A DNA stretch of 64,000 nucleotides from Bog-473 sp963804055 (GTDB lineage Bacteria; Actinomycetota; Acidimicrobiia; Acidimicrobiales; RAAP-2), in the NCBI GenBank assembly GCA_963804055.1, contig CAWDOU010000007.1, positions 15,602 through 79,601 of the forward strand. Direction: 5' to 3'. Position numbers and translations under genes: made by a program. Under the pieces are notes generated by a model that was not told the origin of the DNA, made no database searches, and saw only the letters and a program-made list of their open reading frames with translations. Positions 26,401 to 34,630 of the stretch are shown piece by piece. The first letter of the stretch is position 1. The number at the start of each line of letters is the position of its first letter.

Positions 26401-26448
26401 GGGTGACGCCGTCTCCGAAGGGGCGGGTGACGCCGTCTCCGAAGGGGC
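26401..26448. repeat. Perfect 24-base tandem duplication
   Basis: Two head-to-tail copies of a 24-base unit starting GGGTGACGCCGTCTCCGAAG (26401-26424 and 26425-26448), between the divergent glycosyltransferase and SRPBCC genes. Too few copies for a CRISPR or VNTR call. Confidence 0.9.
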
Positions 26449-26527
26449 GGCGGCCGGCACGGCAGCGAACATACAGTGCCGACCGTCCCGGGCCCCCGGG
26501 ACCTGACGCCCGCGTCAGGTCCGGAGC

Positions 26528-26533
26528 TAGGGT
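26528..26533 (+). promoter_or_regulatory. -10 element for SRPBCC gene
   Basis: TAGGGT, 6 bases before the GTG at 26540. Confidence 0.45.
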
Positions 26534-26539
26534 GAGCCG

Positions 26540-27085
26540 GTGCAAGAGCACCACTACTCCGTCGATATTGAGGCCAGCGTGGACGAGCTCTGGCAGCTCT
26601 TCTGGGCCCGCATCCCCCACACCGAGACCGGGGACGTGACGATCGACATCCTCCATCCCGGCGACGCCGTCGGCGAGGGCCTGATCCGCCACTGCACCTT
26701 CCGCGTGCCGCGTTGGCTGCTGACCGGCGGCAAGGGCCAGTCGTGGGAGTGGCTCACCGAGGTGAAGCCGAACGTCTCGTGGAAGTACAACGCCGTCGGG
26801 CGCCCACTGCTCTCCGAAGCCGAGGGCCACACTCGATTGGAGGACATCGGCAACGGGATGACGCGGGTGCACTTCTCCGAGACCTACCACGCCTTCAACC
26901 CGCTGTTGCGTGCCCTCTTCGAGAAGCGCGTCCACGCGTTCATTTCGAAGGACAACGACCGGCTCATCAAGGACTCGCTCACCATGGGCGTGGGCTACCT
27001 GCGCAAGGCCAAGGCCAAGGCGGCGGCACAGGCGACGGACAACGATGCCGCGCCGGCCGCGCCGGCCGCCCCCGACCCGGGGTGA
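26540..27085 (+). CDS. SRPBCC (START-like) domain protein
   Basis: 181 residues, GTG start. The pattern HHYSVDIEASVDELWQLFWA is the N-terminal strand-helix of a polyketide cyclase/START-like fold, with WEWLTEVKPNVSWKYNAVG and TRVHFSETYHAF as later strands. An Ala/Pro/Lys-rich tail of ~25 residues follows. Such proteins bind hydrophobic ligands; the ligand is unknown. The stop overlaps the next start (GTGA at 27082-27085), coupling it to an amidohydrolase. Confidence 0.78.
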   Translation: MQEHHYSVDIEASVDELWQLFWARIPHTETGDVTIDILHPGDAVGEGLIRHCTFRVPRWLLTGGKGQSWEWLTEVKPNVSWKYNAVGRPLLSEAEGHTRLEDIGNGMTRVHFSETYHAFNPLLRALFEKRVHAFISKDNDRLIKDSLTMGVGYLRKAKAKAAAQATDNDAAPAAPAAPDPG

Positions 27086-27897
27086 CGGTCGTCGACCTCT
27101 GGGTCAACGCCCTCAGCGGCAAAGCCGCGGCGGCCTTCATGGGCCAGGCCGGCAACGAGGGCATCCCCGAGCTCCTCGGGGGCGATCTGGCGTCGTCCTC
27201 CACACTGCAGCACGTGCTCGTCGCCATGGACGCCTGTGGCGTCGACGTGGGCGTGCTCGCCGCGGGCATCGCGTCGGAGGACACGGGGCCACTGCTCAAT
27301 GCGGTGGCCGCCTACCCGGACCGCCTCCGCGTCGCGCTGACCGTCGACCGCGCCGAGCGCCCCGTGCAACAGGTCACGCGCCTGCGCGCCCTGGCCGAGC
27401 ACCCGGCCGTCGTGCTGGTGCGGGTCACGCCCCTGGTGGAGCAGTACCCGCTCAACGACAAGCTGTACTACCCCGTGTACGCCACCTGCGCCGAGCTCGG
27501 CCTGCCGGTGTCGATCAACGTCGGCATCCCCGGCCCCCGCGTGCGCTCGGCCTGCCAGCACCCCGAGCTCCTCGAGGACGTGCTCATCGACTTCAAGGGG
27601 CTGACGGTGATCGGCGCCCACATGGGCCACCCCTACGAGGGCCTGCTGATGCAGTACATGCTGAAGTGGCCGGACCTCTACCTCTCCAACTCGGCTTACC
27701 TGGCCAAGTACATGGACCCGGCGCTCGTCGCGTTCATGGACTCGAAGCGCGGCATGGGCCGGGTCCTCTTCGCGTCGGATCACCCCTTCCTGCCCATGGA
27801 GCGGGCGGTGGCCGCCGCGCGTGATCTGCCTCTCTCCGACGCGGCGGCCGAGGCGTACCTCGGCGGCACGGCCGTCCGACTCCTGCACCTCGACTGA
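27082..27897 (+). CDS. Amidohydrolase-2 family metal-dependent hydrolase
   Basis: 271 residues from the GTG overlapping the upstream TGA. The TIM-barrel amidohydrolase pattern is partial: an N-terminal VVDLWVNAL in place of the usual DxHxH, then IGAHMGHPYEGLLM with the metal-binding His and LFASDHPFLPMERAV with the catalytic Asp. The family includes ACMSD-like decarboxylases and hydrolases. Loss of the first HxH suggests altered metal binding. It is probably co-expressed with the SRPBCC protein and the LLM enzyme 29 bases downstream. Confidence 0.82.
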   Translation: MTVVDLWVNALSGKAAAAFMGQAGNEGIPELLGGDLASSSTLQHVLVAMDACGVDVGVLAAGIASEDTGPLLNAVAAYPDRLRVALTVDRAERPVQQVTRLRALAEHPAVVLVRVTPLVEQYPLNDKLYYPVYATCAELGLPVSINVGIPGPRVRSACQHPELLEDVLIDFKGLTVIGAHMGHPYEGLLMQYMLKWPDLYLSNSAYLAKYMDPALVAFMDSKRGMGRVLFASDHPFLPMERAVAAARDLPLSDAAAEAYLGGTAVRLLHLD

Positions 27898-27914
27898 CGA
27901 GCGGCTCCTCCGGG

Positions 27915-27920
27915 TACGGT
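27915..27920 (+). promoter_or_regulatory. -10 element for LLM oxidoreductase gene
   Basis: TACGGT, 6 bases before the GTG at 27927. Confidence 0.4.
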
Positions 27921-27926
27921 CTCGTC

Positions 27927-28781
27927 GTGGACCTCGGACGCATCGGAGTCTGGTGGAGCGGATCGTGGCGGGACCCCGGCGACGGCGCACGGAGCGTCGC
28001 CGCCGAGCTCGAGTCCCTCGGCTACGGGACGTTGTGGTCGTCCGGGCGCTTCGACCCCGGCCTGTCCCCGCACTTCGAGAGACTGCTCGCCGCGACCGAG
28101 CATGTGGTCGTGGCCAGTGGCATCGTCAGCATCTGGACGGGAGACCCCGAGGTCGTCGGGCCCGCAGTCGACGCGCTCGAGGACGCCTACGCGGACCGCT
28201 TCCTGCTCGGGATCGGCACCAGTCACGGACCGATCGTGCCCGACTACAGCCGGCCCTATTCGAAGATGGTGGCGTACCTCGATGCGCTCGACGCCCTGGT
28301 CCCGCCGGTTCCGGCAACACGCCGCGTCCTGGCCGCCCTCGGGCCGCGCATGCTGGAATTGGCCGCGGCGCGCGCCGCCGGCGCCCATCCCTATTTCGTG
28401 CCGGTGGAGCACACGGCCCGGGCCCGCTCCATCCTCGGCCCCGCCCCGCTGCTGGCGCCGGAGGTGGCTGTCGTCCTCGAGACCGATCCGGTCCGCGCCC
28501 GTGAGCTGGCCCGGGGGTACGCCGCCACCTACCTCAGCCTGCCGAACTACACCCAGAACCTGCGCACGTTCGGCTTCGGCGACGACGACATCGGCGGGGG
28601 CGGCAGCGACCGGCTGATCGACGCGGTGATCCCGTGGGGCGATGCCCACACGGTGGCGGCGGCCGTCCGGGCCCACCACGATGCCGGGGCGGACCACGTC
28701 TGCGTGCAGGTCGTCGCCGGGCGCCAGGACTTCCCGCTGGCCGAGTACCGGGAGCTGGCGCAGGTCCTCTTCGGCCGCTGA
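27927..28781 (+). CDS. LLM-class F420-type oxidoreductase (TIGR03620-like)
   Basis: 284 residues. GRIGVWWSGSWRDPGDGARS, LGYGTLWSSGRFDPGLS, VVVASGIVSIWTGDPEVV and YADRFLLGIGTSHGPIVPDY follow the TIGR03620 branch of the luciferase-like family, which is predicted to use F420. The C-terminus holds GADHVCVQVVAGRQDFPL. The substrate is unknown. It is distantly related to the LLM gene at 11064. The start is GTG with a leaderless-type -10, so it may have its own transcript although it follows the amidohydrolase closely. Confidence 0.87.
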   Translation: MDLGRIGVWWSGSWRDPGDGARSVAAELESLGYGTLWSSGRFDPGLSPHFERLLAATEHVVVASGIVSIWTGDPEVVGPAVDALEDAYADRFLLGIGTSHGPIVPDYSRPYSKMVAYLDALDALVPPVPATRRVLAALGPRMLELAAARAAGAHPYFVPVEHTARARSILGPAPLLAPEVAVVLETDPVRARELARGYAATYLSLPNYTQNLRTFGFGDDDIGGGGSDRLIDAVIPWGDAHTVAAAVRAHHDAGADHVCVQVVAGRQDFPLAEYRELAQVLFGR

Positions 28782-28805
28782 GGGGGCCGCTCCCTGGGGC
28801 GGGGC

Positions 28806-29234
28806 CTATCCCGGCCGCACCTCCATCCCCATCGACTGTGTCACCACCTGTGCGCCGGAGGCGATGCTCGCCGCGGCGGCGGGGGTGGCGGACGGAGGAG
28901 CCGGTTCCAGGCAGGTCCCCGCTCCCTGGGGCGCTCCCGCCGGTCCGCCGGTCGCGACGGCAGGCAGCGGCTGAATGGTCGCGGCGCAGGAGGTCACGCT
29001 CGCGCCGTGCGGGCCGGCCGCCGGTGCCACACGGTGGTGGGGCGCTCCCGATGCGGCCGGCCATCCGATGGACGCGCTCACCGGACCGGCGACGAGCATG
29101 GCGCCGAGGAGCAGCGGGGGGATCCACAGCGTGGCGCGCAGCAGGACGCCGGCTGCGCCGTGCACACGGCTCCGCGCACGCGTCGCGTCCTGCCTGGCGC
29201 GTGCTTCCTTGCTGCCCTGCTGGCGCGTCGACAC
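28806..29234 (-). CDS. Hypothetical single-pass or secreted protein
   Basis: 142 residues, not recognised. A basic N-terminus (KEARARQDATRARSRVHG) precedes one hydrophobic helix, ATLWIPPLLLGAMLVAGPVS, and then a low-complexity Ala/Pro/Gly tail with two Cys (SVTSCAATIQPL and GAGTCLEPAPP), which could form a disulfide outside the cell. GGAGGG lies 5 bases before the GTG, supporting translation. It converges on the LLM gene with 24 bases between stops. The composition is consistent with a small envelope protein; no homologue comes to mind. Confidence 0.5.
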   Translation of the reverse strand: MSTRQQGSKEARARQDATRARSRVHGAAGVLLRATLWIPPLLLGAMLVAGPVSASIGWPAASGAPHHRVAPAAGPHGASVTSCAATIQPLPAVATGGPAGAPQGAGTCLEPAPPSATPAAAASIASGAQVVTQSMGMEVRPG

Positions 29235-29371
29235 GGGTGCCCTCCGGAACCGGGATCACCCTCCCTATCGACATCCGGTCCGCCGCCCTTGAACGTGGGC
29301 CCCTCAGCCGTTCACCTCGTGCCTGCGCCGGTCCAGGCGGACACCGGGACCGGCCCTGCGATCCGGCAGCC

Positions 29372-30007
29372 CTACTGCGCGTCGTCGCGTCGCCGGGCCA
29401 GCTCGGCGGCGAGGGCCCGGAAAGCACGGCCGCGGTGCGACACGGCGTTCTTCTCGTGCGGCTGCATTTCGGCGAAGGTGCGCCCGTCCCCACCGTCGGG
29501 CACGAAGACCGGGTCGTAGCCGAACCCGTTGCTGCCCCGCGGCTCGACGGAGATCGTCCCGGGCAGCACACCTTCCGTCCAGACCTCCGACCCGTCGGGA
29601 AACGCGACGAGGGCGACCGTCTTGAAGCGGGCCCGTCGTGCGCCGCCACCGTCCTCGCACGCCGCCAGCTCGCGCAGCAGCTTGGCCACGTTGTCGGCGT
29701 AGGTCGCCGACTCGCCGGCGTAGCGGGCCGAGTAGACGCCGGGCTCGCCGCCCAGGGCTTCGACCTCCAGCCCGGTGTCATCGGCCACCGCCGCCGCCTG
29801 TGTCGCGGTCGCCAGGGCACGCGCCTTCAATCGGGCATTGCCGACGAGCGTGTCGGCGTCCTCCACGACCTCGGGGACGTCGTCGGGCCGTGGCACGAGC
29901 TCCACCGGCAGGACCGCCGACAACACCGCCACGATCTCCTTGACCTTGTCGGGATTGGCCGACGCCAGCACGAGCCGGAGCGGTGGGGTCCCGCCCGGGC
30001 CGCTCAT
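29372..30007 (-). CDS. rdgB: XTP/dITP diphosphatase (Ham1/RdgB)
   Basis: 211 residues. Family motifs in order: LVLASANPDKVKEIVAVL (substrate loop SxNxxK), TLVGNARLKARALA, AVADDTGLEVEALGGEPGVY (catalytic Asp) and GSNGFGYDPVFVP, SHRGRAF near the end. It hydrolyses non-canonical purine triphosphates such as XTP and dITP, keeping the nucleotide pool clean. The ATG overlaps the rph stop (ATGA at 30004-30007), the common actinobacterial rph-rdgB order. Confidence 0.95.
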   Translation of the reverse strand: MSGPGGTPPLRLVLASANPDKVKEIVAVLSAVLPVELVPRPDDVPEVVEDADTLVGNARLKARALATATQAAAVADDTGLEVEALGGEPGVYSARYAGESATYADNVAKLLRELAACEDGGGARRARFKTVALVAFPDGSEVWTEGVLPGTISVEPRGSNGFGYDPVFVPDGGDGRTFAEMQPHEKNAVSHRGRAFRALAAELARRRDDAQ

Positions 30008-30756
30008 CGCTTCGGAGGCGCCTCGGCCAGCACGGCCTCTTGCATGCCGGTCAGCTCCTCAATGCCGCCCTCGGCCAGGCCGAGCAGCGTGTCCAGCTCC
30101 CCCCGGGTGAAGGCCATCCCCTCGGCGGTGCCCTGCACCTCCACGAAACGCGCCGACCCGGTCATGACGACGTTCATGTCGACCTCGGCCCGCGAGTCCT
30201 CGACGTAGGGCAGATCGAGCATCGGCACGCCGTCGATGATGCCCACCGAGACCGCCGCCACCGAATCGGTGAGCGGATGCGTGCTGATGGTGCCCGCCTG
30301 GACCAGCCGGGTGCAGGCGTCGTGCAGCGCGACGTACGCGCCGCAGATGGACGCCGTGCGGGTACCGCCGTCGGCCTGCAGCGCATCGCAGTCGACGGTG
30401 ATCTGCACCTCGCCCAGCGTCACGAGGTCGCACACGGCGCGCAGCGAGCGGGCGATCAGCCGTTGGATCTCCTGGGTCCGCCCGGACTGCTTGCCCTTGG
30501 CCGCCTCCCGCGAGGCCCGTTCGGGCGTCGAGCCCGGCAGCATGGAGTACTCGGCGGTCACCCAGCCGCGACCGGTGCCCCGCATCCAGGGTGGAACCCG
30601 CTCCTCCACCGACGCCGTGCAGAGCACCTTGGTCTGCCCGAAGGTCACCAGCACCGAGCCCGGCGCCATCACCGTGTAGTCACGCTCGAAGCGCACGGGC
30701 CGTAGCTCGTCCAGGGCGCGCCCGTCCTGTCGCGCCGTCCGGGGATCCCCGCTCAC
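30004..30756 (-). CDS. rph: Ribonuclease PH
   Basis: About 250 residues. RQDGRALDELRPVRFERDY is the family N-terminus, then VLCTASVEERVPPW, GRGWVTAEYSMLPGST (phosphate-binding loop), TVDCDALQADGGTRTASI (catalytic Asp) and GTAEGMAFTRGELDTLL. It trims tRNA 3-prime ends by phosphorolysis and forms a hexamer. Two GTG starts are possible: 30756, with GGAGG 7 bases upstream, and 30771, with GGAG only 4 bases upstream; I prefer the former. Coupled to rdgB. Confidence 0.95.
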   Translation of the reverse strand: MSGDPRTARQDGRALDELRPVRFERDYTVMAPGSVLVTFGQTKVLCTASVEERVPPWMRGTGRGWVTAEYSMLPGSTPERASREAAKGKQSGRTQEIQRLIARSLRAVCDLVTLGEVQITVDCDALQADGGTRTASICGAYVALHDACTRLVQAGTISTHPLTDSVAAVSVGIIDGVPMLDLPYVEDSRAEVDMNVVMTGSARFVEVQGTAEGMAFTRGELDTLLGLAEGGIEELTGMQEAVLAEAPPKR

Positions 30757-30878
30757 GTCCTGTCCTCCCACTGCACTCCTCCCGGTCTGCCTCTCGGCCC
30801 AGTCACGTCGACAACCTAGGCGACGTCGTTGCCCTGCCCGACCTGCGAATCCATGACGTGGAAGCCCTGATCAACTCC

Positions 30879-31787
30879 TCACGACGCGGACGCCTCGAGG
30901 ACGTGCCGGAGACCCATCTCCAACGTGGAATGGGAGAAGGCGAACCCGCTCGCTTCCAGGACCGACGGCTGCACCCGAGCACTGGTGAAGAGCAGCGAGT
31001 CCGCCAGCTCCGACCCCAGCAGCAGCCTCGGGCCGAACCTGGGTACAGGGAACAGGGCCGGCCTGGAGAGCGCATCGCCGAGGAGCCGCGTGAACTGGCG
31101 ATTGGTGACCGGATTCGGCGCCACCACGTTCACCGGGCCGCGTACGTCGTTCTCCAGCAGCCACCCGAGAGCCCGGATCTCGTCATCGATGGTGATCCAG
31201 CTCCACCACTGGGCACCGGATCCGAACCTTCCGCCCAGGCCGAGCCTGAACAGCGGCAGCATCTTGGGCAGCGCGCCGCCCTCCCTGCTGAGCACAAGGC
31301 CCGTCCGGGCGCACGCCACCCGGACGCCAGCCTCAGCGGCGGGTGCGGTTTCGGCCTCCCAGCGGACGCAGAGCGATGCGAGGAAGTCGTCACCCGGTGC
31401 GCTCTGCTCGGTGAGGATCTCGTCGCCGCGGTCGCCGTAGAACCCGATGGCCGATGCGCTCACCAGTACCCGAGGACCCCGGTCCAGGCCGGCCAACGCA
31501 CCCGCGAGCAACGCCGTGGAACGGGTACGGCTCTCGACGAGCACACGTTTGCGGGACTCGGTCCAGCGGCCGTCGCCGATACCTGCCCCGGCCAGGTGGA
31601 CGACCGCGTCGGCGCCTTCGAGGCCACGAGCATCGATCGTGCCCTCCTCCGGGTCCCAGGAGAGCGCTTCCTCACCCGGTCGGACCTGGCGGCGCACGAC
31701 CCTCACGACGTGGTGGCCGACACGTTCGAGTTGGCGACACAACGGTTGACCGATGGCGCCGCTCGATCCCGTGACCACGACCCGCAT
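30879..31787 (-). CDS. TIGR01777 family NAD(P)-binding epimerase-like protein
   Basis: 302 residues. VVTGSSGAIGQPLCRQL is the Rossmann loop, then DAVVHLAGAGIGDGRWTESR, VSASAIGFYGDRGDEILTEQ (Tyr in the catalytic position) and a C-terminal DUF1731-like end GFAFSHSTLEMGLRHVLE. This is the YfcH/SulA-like group of extended SDRs whose substrate is unsettled; plant members act in plastid division. A TAGGCT hexamer 9 bases before the ATG suggests a leaderless message. It ends 108 bases upstream of the rph GTG, so read-through into rph-rdgB is possible. Confidence 0.9.
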   Translation of the reverse strand: MRVVVTGSSGAIGQPLCRQLERVGHHVVRVVRRQVRPGEEALSWDPEEGTIDARGLEGADAVVHLAGAGIGDGRWTESRKRVLVESRTRSTALLAGALAGLDRGPRVLVSASAIGFYGDRGDEILTEQSAPGDDFLASLCVRWEAETAPAAEAGVRVACARTGLVLSREGGALPKMLPLFRLGLGGRFGSGAQWWSWITIDDEIRALGWLLENDVRGPVNVVAPNPVTNRQFTRLLGDALSRPALFPVPRFGPRLLLGSELADSLLFTSARVQPSVLEASGFAFSHSTLEMGLRHVLEASAS

Positions 31788-31796
31788 ATTCGTCGC

Positions 31797-31802
31797 AGCC
31801 TA
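31797..31802 (-). promoter_or_regulatory. -10 element for TIGR01777 gene
   Basis: TAGGCT on the minus strand, 9 bases before the ATG at 31787. Confidence 0.4.
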
Positions 31803-31825
31803 GGTGCCCCCGTGCCAATCGACTC

Positions 31826-32071
31826 GTGCCGCGTCCGTCCGTGGTTGCGGTCATCGGGATCCTCGTCGGGGTCCCCGCGGGGATCATCGTCGGTCGCTGG
31901 CTGTGGATCGTCTTCGCCAAAGCGATCAACGCCGTCCCCTCCCCCTCCGTGTCCGTCGTCGACGTCGTCGGGGTCGCCCTCGGAACGCTTGTGCTGGCGA
32001 ATCTGGCGGCACTCATTCCGAGCCGGATGGCGGCCCGCACCCCGACGGCCTTGGTGTTGAGGGCCGAGTAA
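31826..32071 (+). pseudogene. C-terminal remnant of an FtsX-type ABC permease
   Basis: 81 codons. The sequence VIGILVGVPAGIIVGRWLW, VVDVVGVALGTLVLANLAAL and the terminal SRMAARTPTALVLRAE reproduce the last two membrane helices and the IARxxPALVLRxE end of large MacB/FtsX-type permeases, which normally exceed 700 residues. Upstream, the frame degenerates within ~20 bases and the space is filled by the divergent TIGR01777 gene, so the rest of the permease has been lost. No ATPase partner is nearby. An initiation codon (GTG at 31826) has no clear ribosome binding site, so expression is unlikely. Confidence 0.75.
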
Positions 32072-32082
32072 GGCATCGGCTG

Positions 32083-32517
32083 TCAGTTGCCGTGGGCGAA
32101 GGCCTCCGGGTACGAGTGGGTGGAGATCTCGAGCGCGGCGTCCACGTCGCGGTAGGTCTTGAACTCAATGACGTTGCCGCTGGGGTCGACGATCTTGGCC
32201 TTGGTCTGCTCGGTGGATCGCCCCTGGTCGTCGGTCGAGACCGGCACCAGCCACGCGACACCGCTCGCCGTGAGGCGCGCCGTCATGGCGTCGAAGTCGT
32301 CGCGGCTGAGCGTGACACCGAAGTGACGCGAGCCGTCGGCTCGCATGTCGGCCACCTCGTCCGGGCGGTCCTGCAGCGTGATCTGCATGCCGAAGAACCA
32401 TACGTCGGCGAACCCGCTCCGGGCACGGGCCGGCTGGCAGCCGAGCGTGTGCACGTAGAAGTCACGCGCCTCGTCGATGTCTCGTACCGGGATGGAGAGA
32501 TGGAGGATGGGCTGCAC
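32083..32517 (-). CDS. VOC (glyoxalase/bleomycin resistance) family protein
   Basis: 144 residues, GTG start. LHLSIPVRDIDEARDFYVHTLG is the first beta-alpha-beta module with the metal-binding His, FFGMQITLQDRP the strand bearing the next ligand, HFGVTLSRDDFDAM the second module His and KIVDPSGNVIEFKTY the final Glu. The fold binds a divalent metal; the substrate is not predictable. It follows the large membrane protein gene by 22 bases, although TAGGCT 6 bases before its GTG gives it a possible promoter of its own. Confidence 0.87.
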   Translation of the reverse strand: MQPILHLSIPVRDIDEARDFYVHTLGCQPARARSGFADVWFFGMQITLQDRPDEVADMRADGSRHFGVTLSRDDFDAMTARLTASGVAWLVPVSTDDQGRSTEQTKAKIVDPSGNVIEFKTYRDVDAALEISTHSYPEAFAHGN

Positions 32518-32523
32518 ACGGCC

Positions 32524-32529
32524 AGCCTA
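32524..32529 (-). promoter_or_regulatory. -10 element for VOC gene
   Basis: TAGGCT on the minus strand, 6 bases before the GTG at 32517; it lies in the gap after the membrane protein stop. Confidence 0.4.
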
Positions 32530-32539
32530 CGAGGGTCGA

Positions 32540-34561
32540 CTACGCGGCGCGGCCGCCCGCAAAGAGGACGCAGCGGGCCATCGTCATCGGCTTCTGGCGC
32601 TCGCCCGGCGTCGCCGCGAAGGCCCGGCACGTCGAGAGTGGGATCCCGGTCACGGGCGCCGCCAGTGCCTGTCCCGGCGCCACCTTCCACACCCAGGCCC
32701 GCTGCTCGAAGACCGGCGCCGTGCCGAGCGCGGCGGTCAGGAATCCCGACGCGTAGACCGGGTCGCGACTGGCGCCGGTGACCACCACCTGGTCCACCCG
32801 CCAGGACCGCAGGGCGGTGCGGACGGTCGCCAGCTGGGCGTTGCTCCCCGCCGGCAGGGCGGTGCCACCGATGGTCAGGTCGGTCAGTATCCGCCGGGCC
32901 GACCCCGGCGCACCCGCTCCGACCGGCCCCCCGAAAGCGTTGGGTGTCTTGAGCGCGGCACCGGCCAGGCGGAAGCGCATGCCCTGCATGGCCTGCCACA
33001 GCATCGGCTGCGACGAGCCCGAGACGGCGAAGGGAACCGTGAGGACGACGTTGCCCGCCGGCGGGCGTGTCGCCGCATCACGGAGGTACGGGGGCGTGTG
33101 GACCCGCACCACCCGCAGAGGCGCGTCGTAGGTCTTGAACACCGGCGTCAGCGCCACGAGCGCCACGGCCACGGTGGCCACGCCGGTCAGCGCACCCCAG
33201 TGCCTGGTGATCCATGCGGCGGGACGCCGCTGCGCACCGTGCAGGGCATCGAGGCCCACCGCGATCAGGAAGGCCAGGGGCAGGGTGAGGAGCGGGACGA
33301 ACTGATCCGGCAGGATCTCCCTCAGGACCGGCAGCATGGAGAGCTCGTGCCACGGCAGCCAGGGGTGCCCGAGCCACGCCGGCCCGCTGATGAGGTAGGC
33401 CCCCAGCGCCAGCCAGAAGGTGGCGGCGGCCAGGAGGACGAGCATCCAGGTCAGCGGGCGCCGACGCCCGGCGACCAGCGCTCCCAACCCGGCCAGGGCC
33501 ACGCCCCAGCCGACGTAGTCGGGCGGCGGTCCGGCGCGGCCGAGGTACCCGGCGTAGCGGGCCAGACCGGTTGCCGGCGCCCCGTACGCCCCCGACGCCA
33601 GGAGTCCGGCGAGCGGGACTCCCGAGATCGGCGCCAGCACGAACAGGACGCCGGTGACGGCTTGCGGCCCGGCCAACCCGTACCAGGTGGGATAGGCCAG
33701 CAGCACCACCGTCACGCCCGCGCCGAGTGCCAGCGCGGGAAGTGCGTGCCCGGCGCGCGGGCGCAGTTGCCGCCACCCCACCACCGCGGCCGCCAGCAGC
33801 CCGGCCGCGGCCAACAGGAGGCACATCACCAGGATCTCGGGAGAGATGAAGAACTGGACGACCAGCAACGCCGCGAGGAGCAGGCCGTCGCGTCGGACCG
33901 AGTGCTCCTGGCGGATCACGATCTCGTGCAGCGTGGTGAAGAGGAAGGGAGGGATGACGAGGATGCTCACCGACACGTGCCCGAAGGTGATCGAGGTGAC
34001 GAGCGCCGCCGAGTAGCCGAACACCAGTGCGGCCGGGATGGCGCCCGCCTTCCACGTGACGAGCGGGCGGATGGCAGCGAAGCAGGCCCAGGCACTGAGG
34101 GCGGGGGCGAGCGTGAGCGCGACGTTGGTCGCGGTGACCGGACCGAAGAGCCAGGTGACCGGGGCGAGTACCACGCCGACCAGCGGCCCCGACGTGTTCG
34201 AGAGCAGGTTGGCGCCGTGGGGGACGTTGACGGCACCCGAGAAGACGATGCTGTGCAGGTGGCTCATGGCCCACGCGGGCCAGGCCATGAACCAGACCTC
34301 TTGCGCCGGGTCGCCGCAGCCGCAGGTCAGGACAGACGACGGGTGACCCGACCAGACGTGCCACCAGAGAATGACGGCGGGCACGCTGAAGCAGGCGAGC
34401 GCCACAACGTGGAAGCACACGGTGCGCAGGCTCCACAGGCCGCTGCCAGATTCGGCCGGCGGACCCGAAGGCACCGCGCCCGCCCCCGGCTCCCGCCCGC
34501 CGGTGTCGCTCGGGATGTCGTCGTGCACGGGGTGCGCCGACACGTCCATCCCACTTGTCAT
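32540..34561 (-). CDS. Polytopic membrane protein, GT-C-like
   Basis: 673 residues from the ATG at 34561. After a 40-residue hydrophilic start there are about ten or more membrane helices (TVCFHVVALACFSVPAVILW, LVGVVLAPVTWLFGPVTATN, LLLAALLVVQFFISPEILVM, VGWGVALAGLGALVAGR, LVLLAAATFWLALGAYLIS) and a soluble C-terminal domain of ~200 residues. The loop between helices 1 and 2, with GDPAQEVWFMAWPAWAM, resembles the first loop of GT-C glycosyltransferases, where an acidic residue is catalytic. I infer a lipid-linked sugar transferase or related envelope enzyme, with low certainty. TACGCT lies 8 bases before the ATG. Confidence 0.7.
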   Translation of the reverse strand: MTSGMDVSAHPVHDDIPSDTGGREPGAGAVPSGPPAESGSGLWSLRTVCFHVVALACFSVPAVILWWHVWSGHPSSVLTCGCGDPAQEVWFMAWPAWAMSHLHSIVFSGAVNVPHGANLLSNTSGPLVGVVLAPVTWLFGPVTATNVALTLAPALSAWACFAAIRPLVTWKAGAIPAALVFGYSAALVTSITFGHVSVSILVIPPFLFTTLHEIVIRQEHSVRRDGLLLAALLVVQFFISPEILVMCLLLAAAGLLAAAVVGWRQLRPRAGHALPALALGAGVTVVLLAYPTWYGLAGPQAVTGVLFVLAPISGVPLAGLLASGAYGAPATGLARYAGYLGRAGPPPDYVGWGVALAGLGALVAGRRRPLTWMLVLLAAATFWLALGAYLISGPAWLGHPWLPWHELSMLPVLREILPDQFVPLLTLPLAFLIAVGLDALHGAQRRPAAWITRHWGALTGVATVAVALVALTPVFKTYDAPLRVVRVHTPPYLRDAATRPPAGNVVLTVPFAVSGSSQPMLWQAMQGMRFRLAGAALKTPNAFGGPVGAGAPGSARRILTDLTIGGTALPAGSNAQLATVRTALRSWRVDQVVVTGASRDPVYASGFLTAALGTAPVFEQRAWVWKVAPGQALAAPVTGIPLSTCRAFAATPGERQKPMTMARCVLFAGGRAA

Positions 34562-34569
34562 CGTCGGTG

Positions 34570-34622
34570 AGCGTACCGCCGGGGCCTCGCCGCCCGAGGG
34601 GCTCCCGAGCGCTTCGTATGAT
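34570..34622. promoter_or_regulatory. Divergent leaderless-type -10 pair
   Basis: TACGCT (minus strand, 34570-34575) serves the membrane protein ATG at 34561 and TATGAT (plus strand, 34617-34622) serves the GTG at 34631. Both gaps are 8 bases and the two starts are only 70 bases apart. Confidence 0.5.
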
Positions 34623-34630
34623 TCGACATC

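Noticed and set aside
26401..26448. Possible CRISPR or VNTR array
   Set aside because: Only two adjacent copies with no spacers; the same holds for 38765-38818.
32477..34570. 697-codon plus-strand open frame
   Set aside because: Antisense to the polytopic membrane protein; composition is Arg/Gly/His/Pro-rich with no domain.
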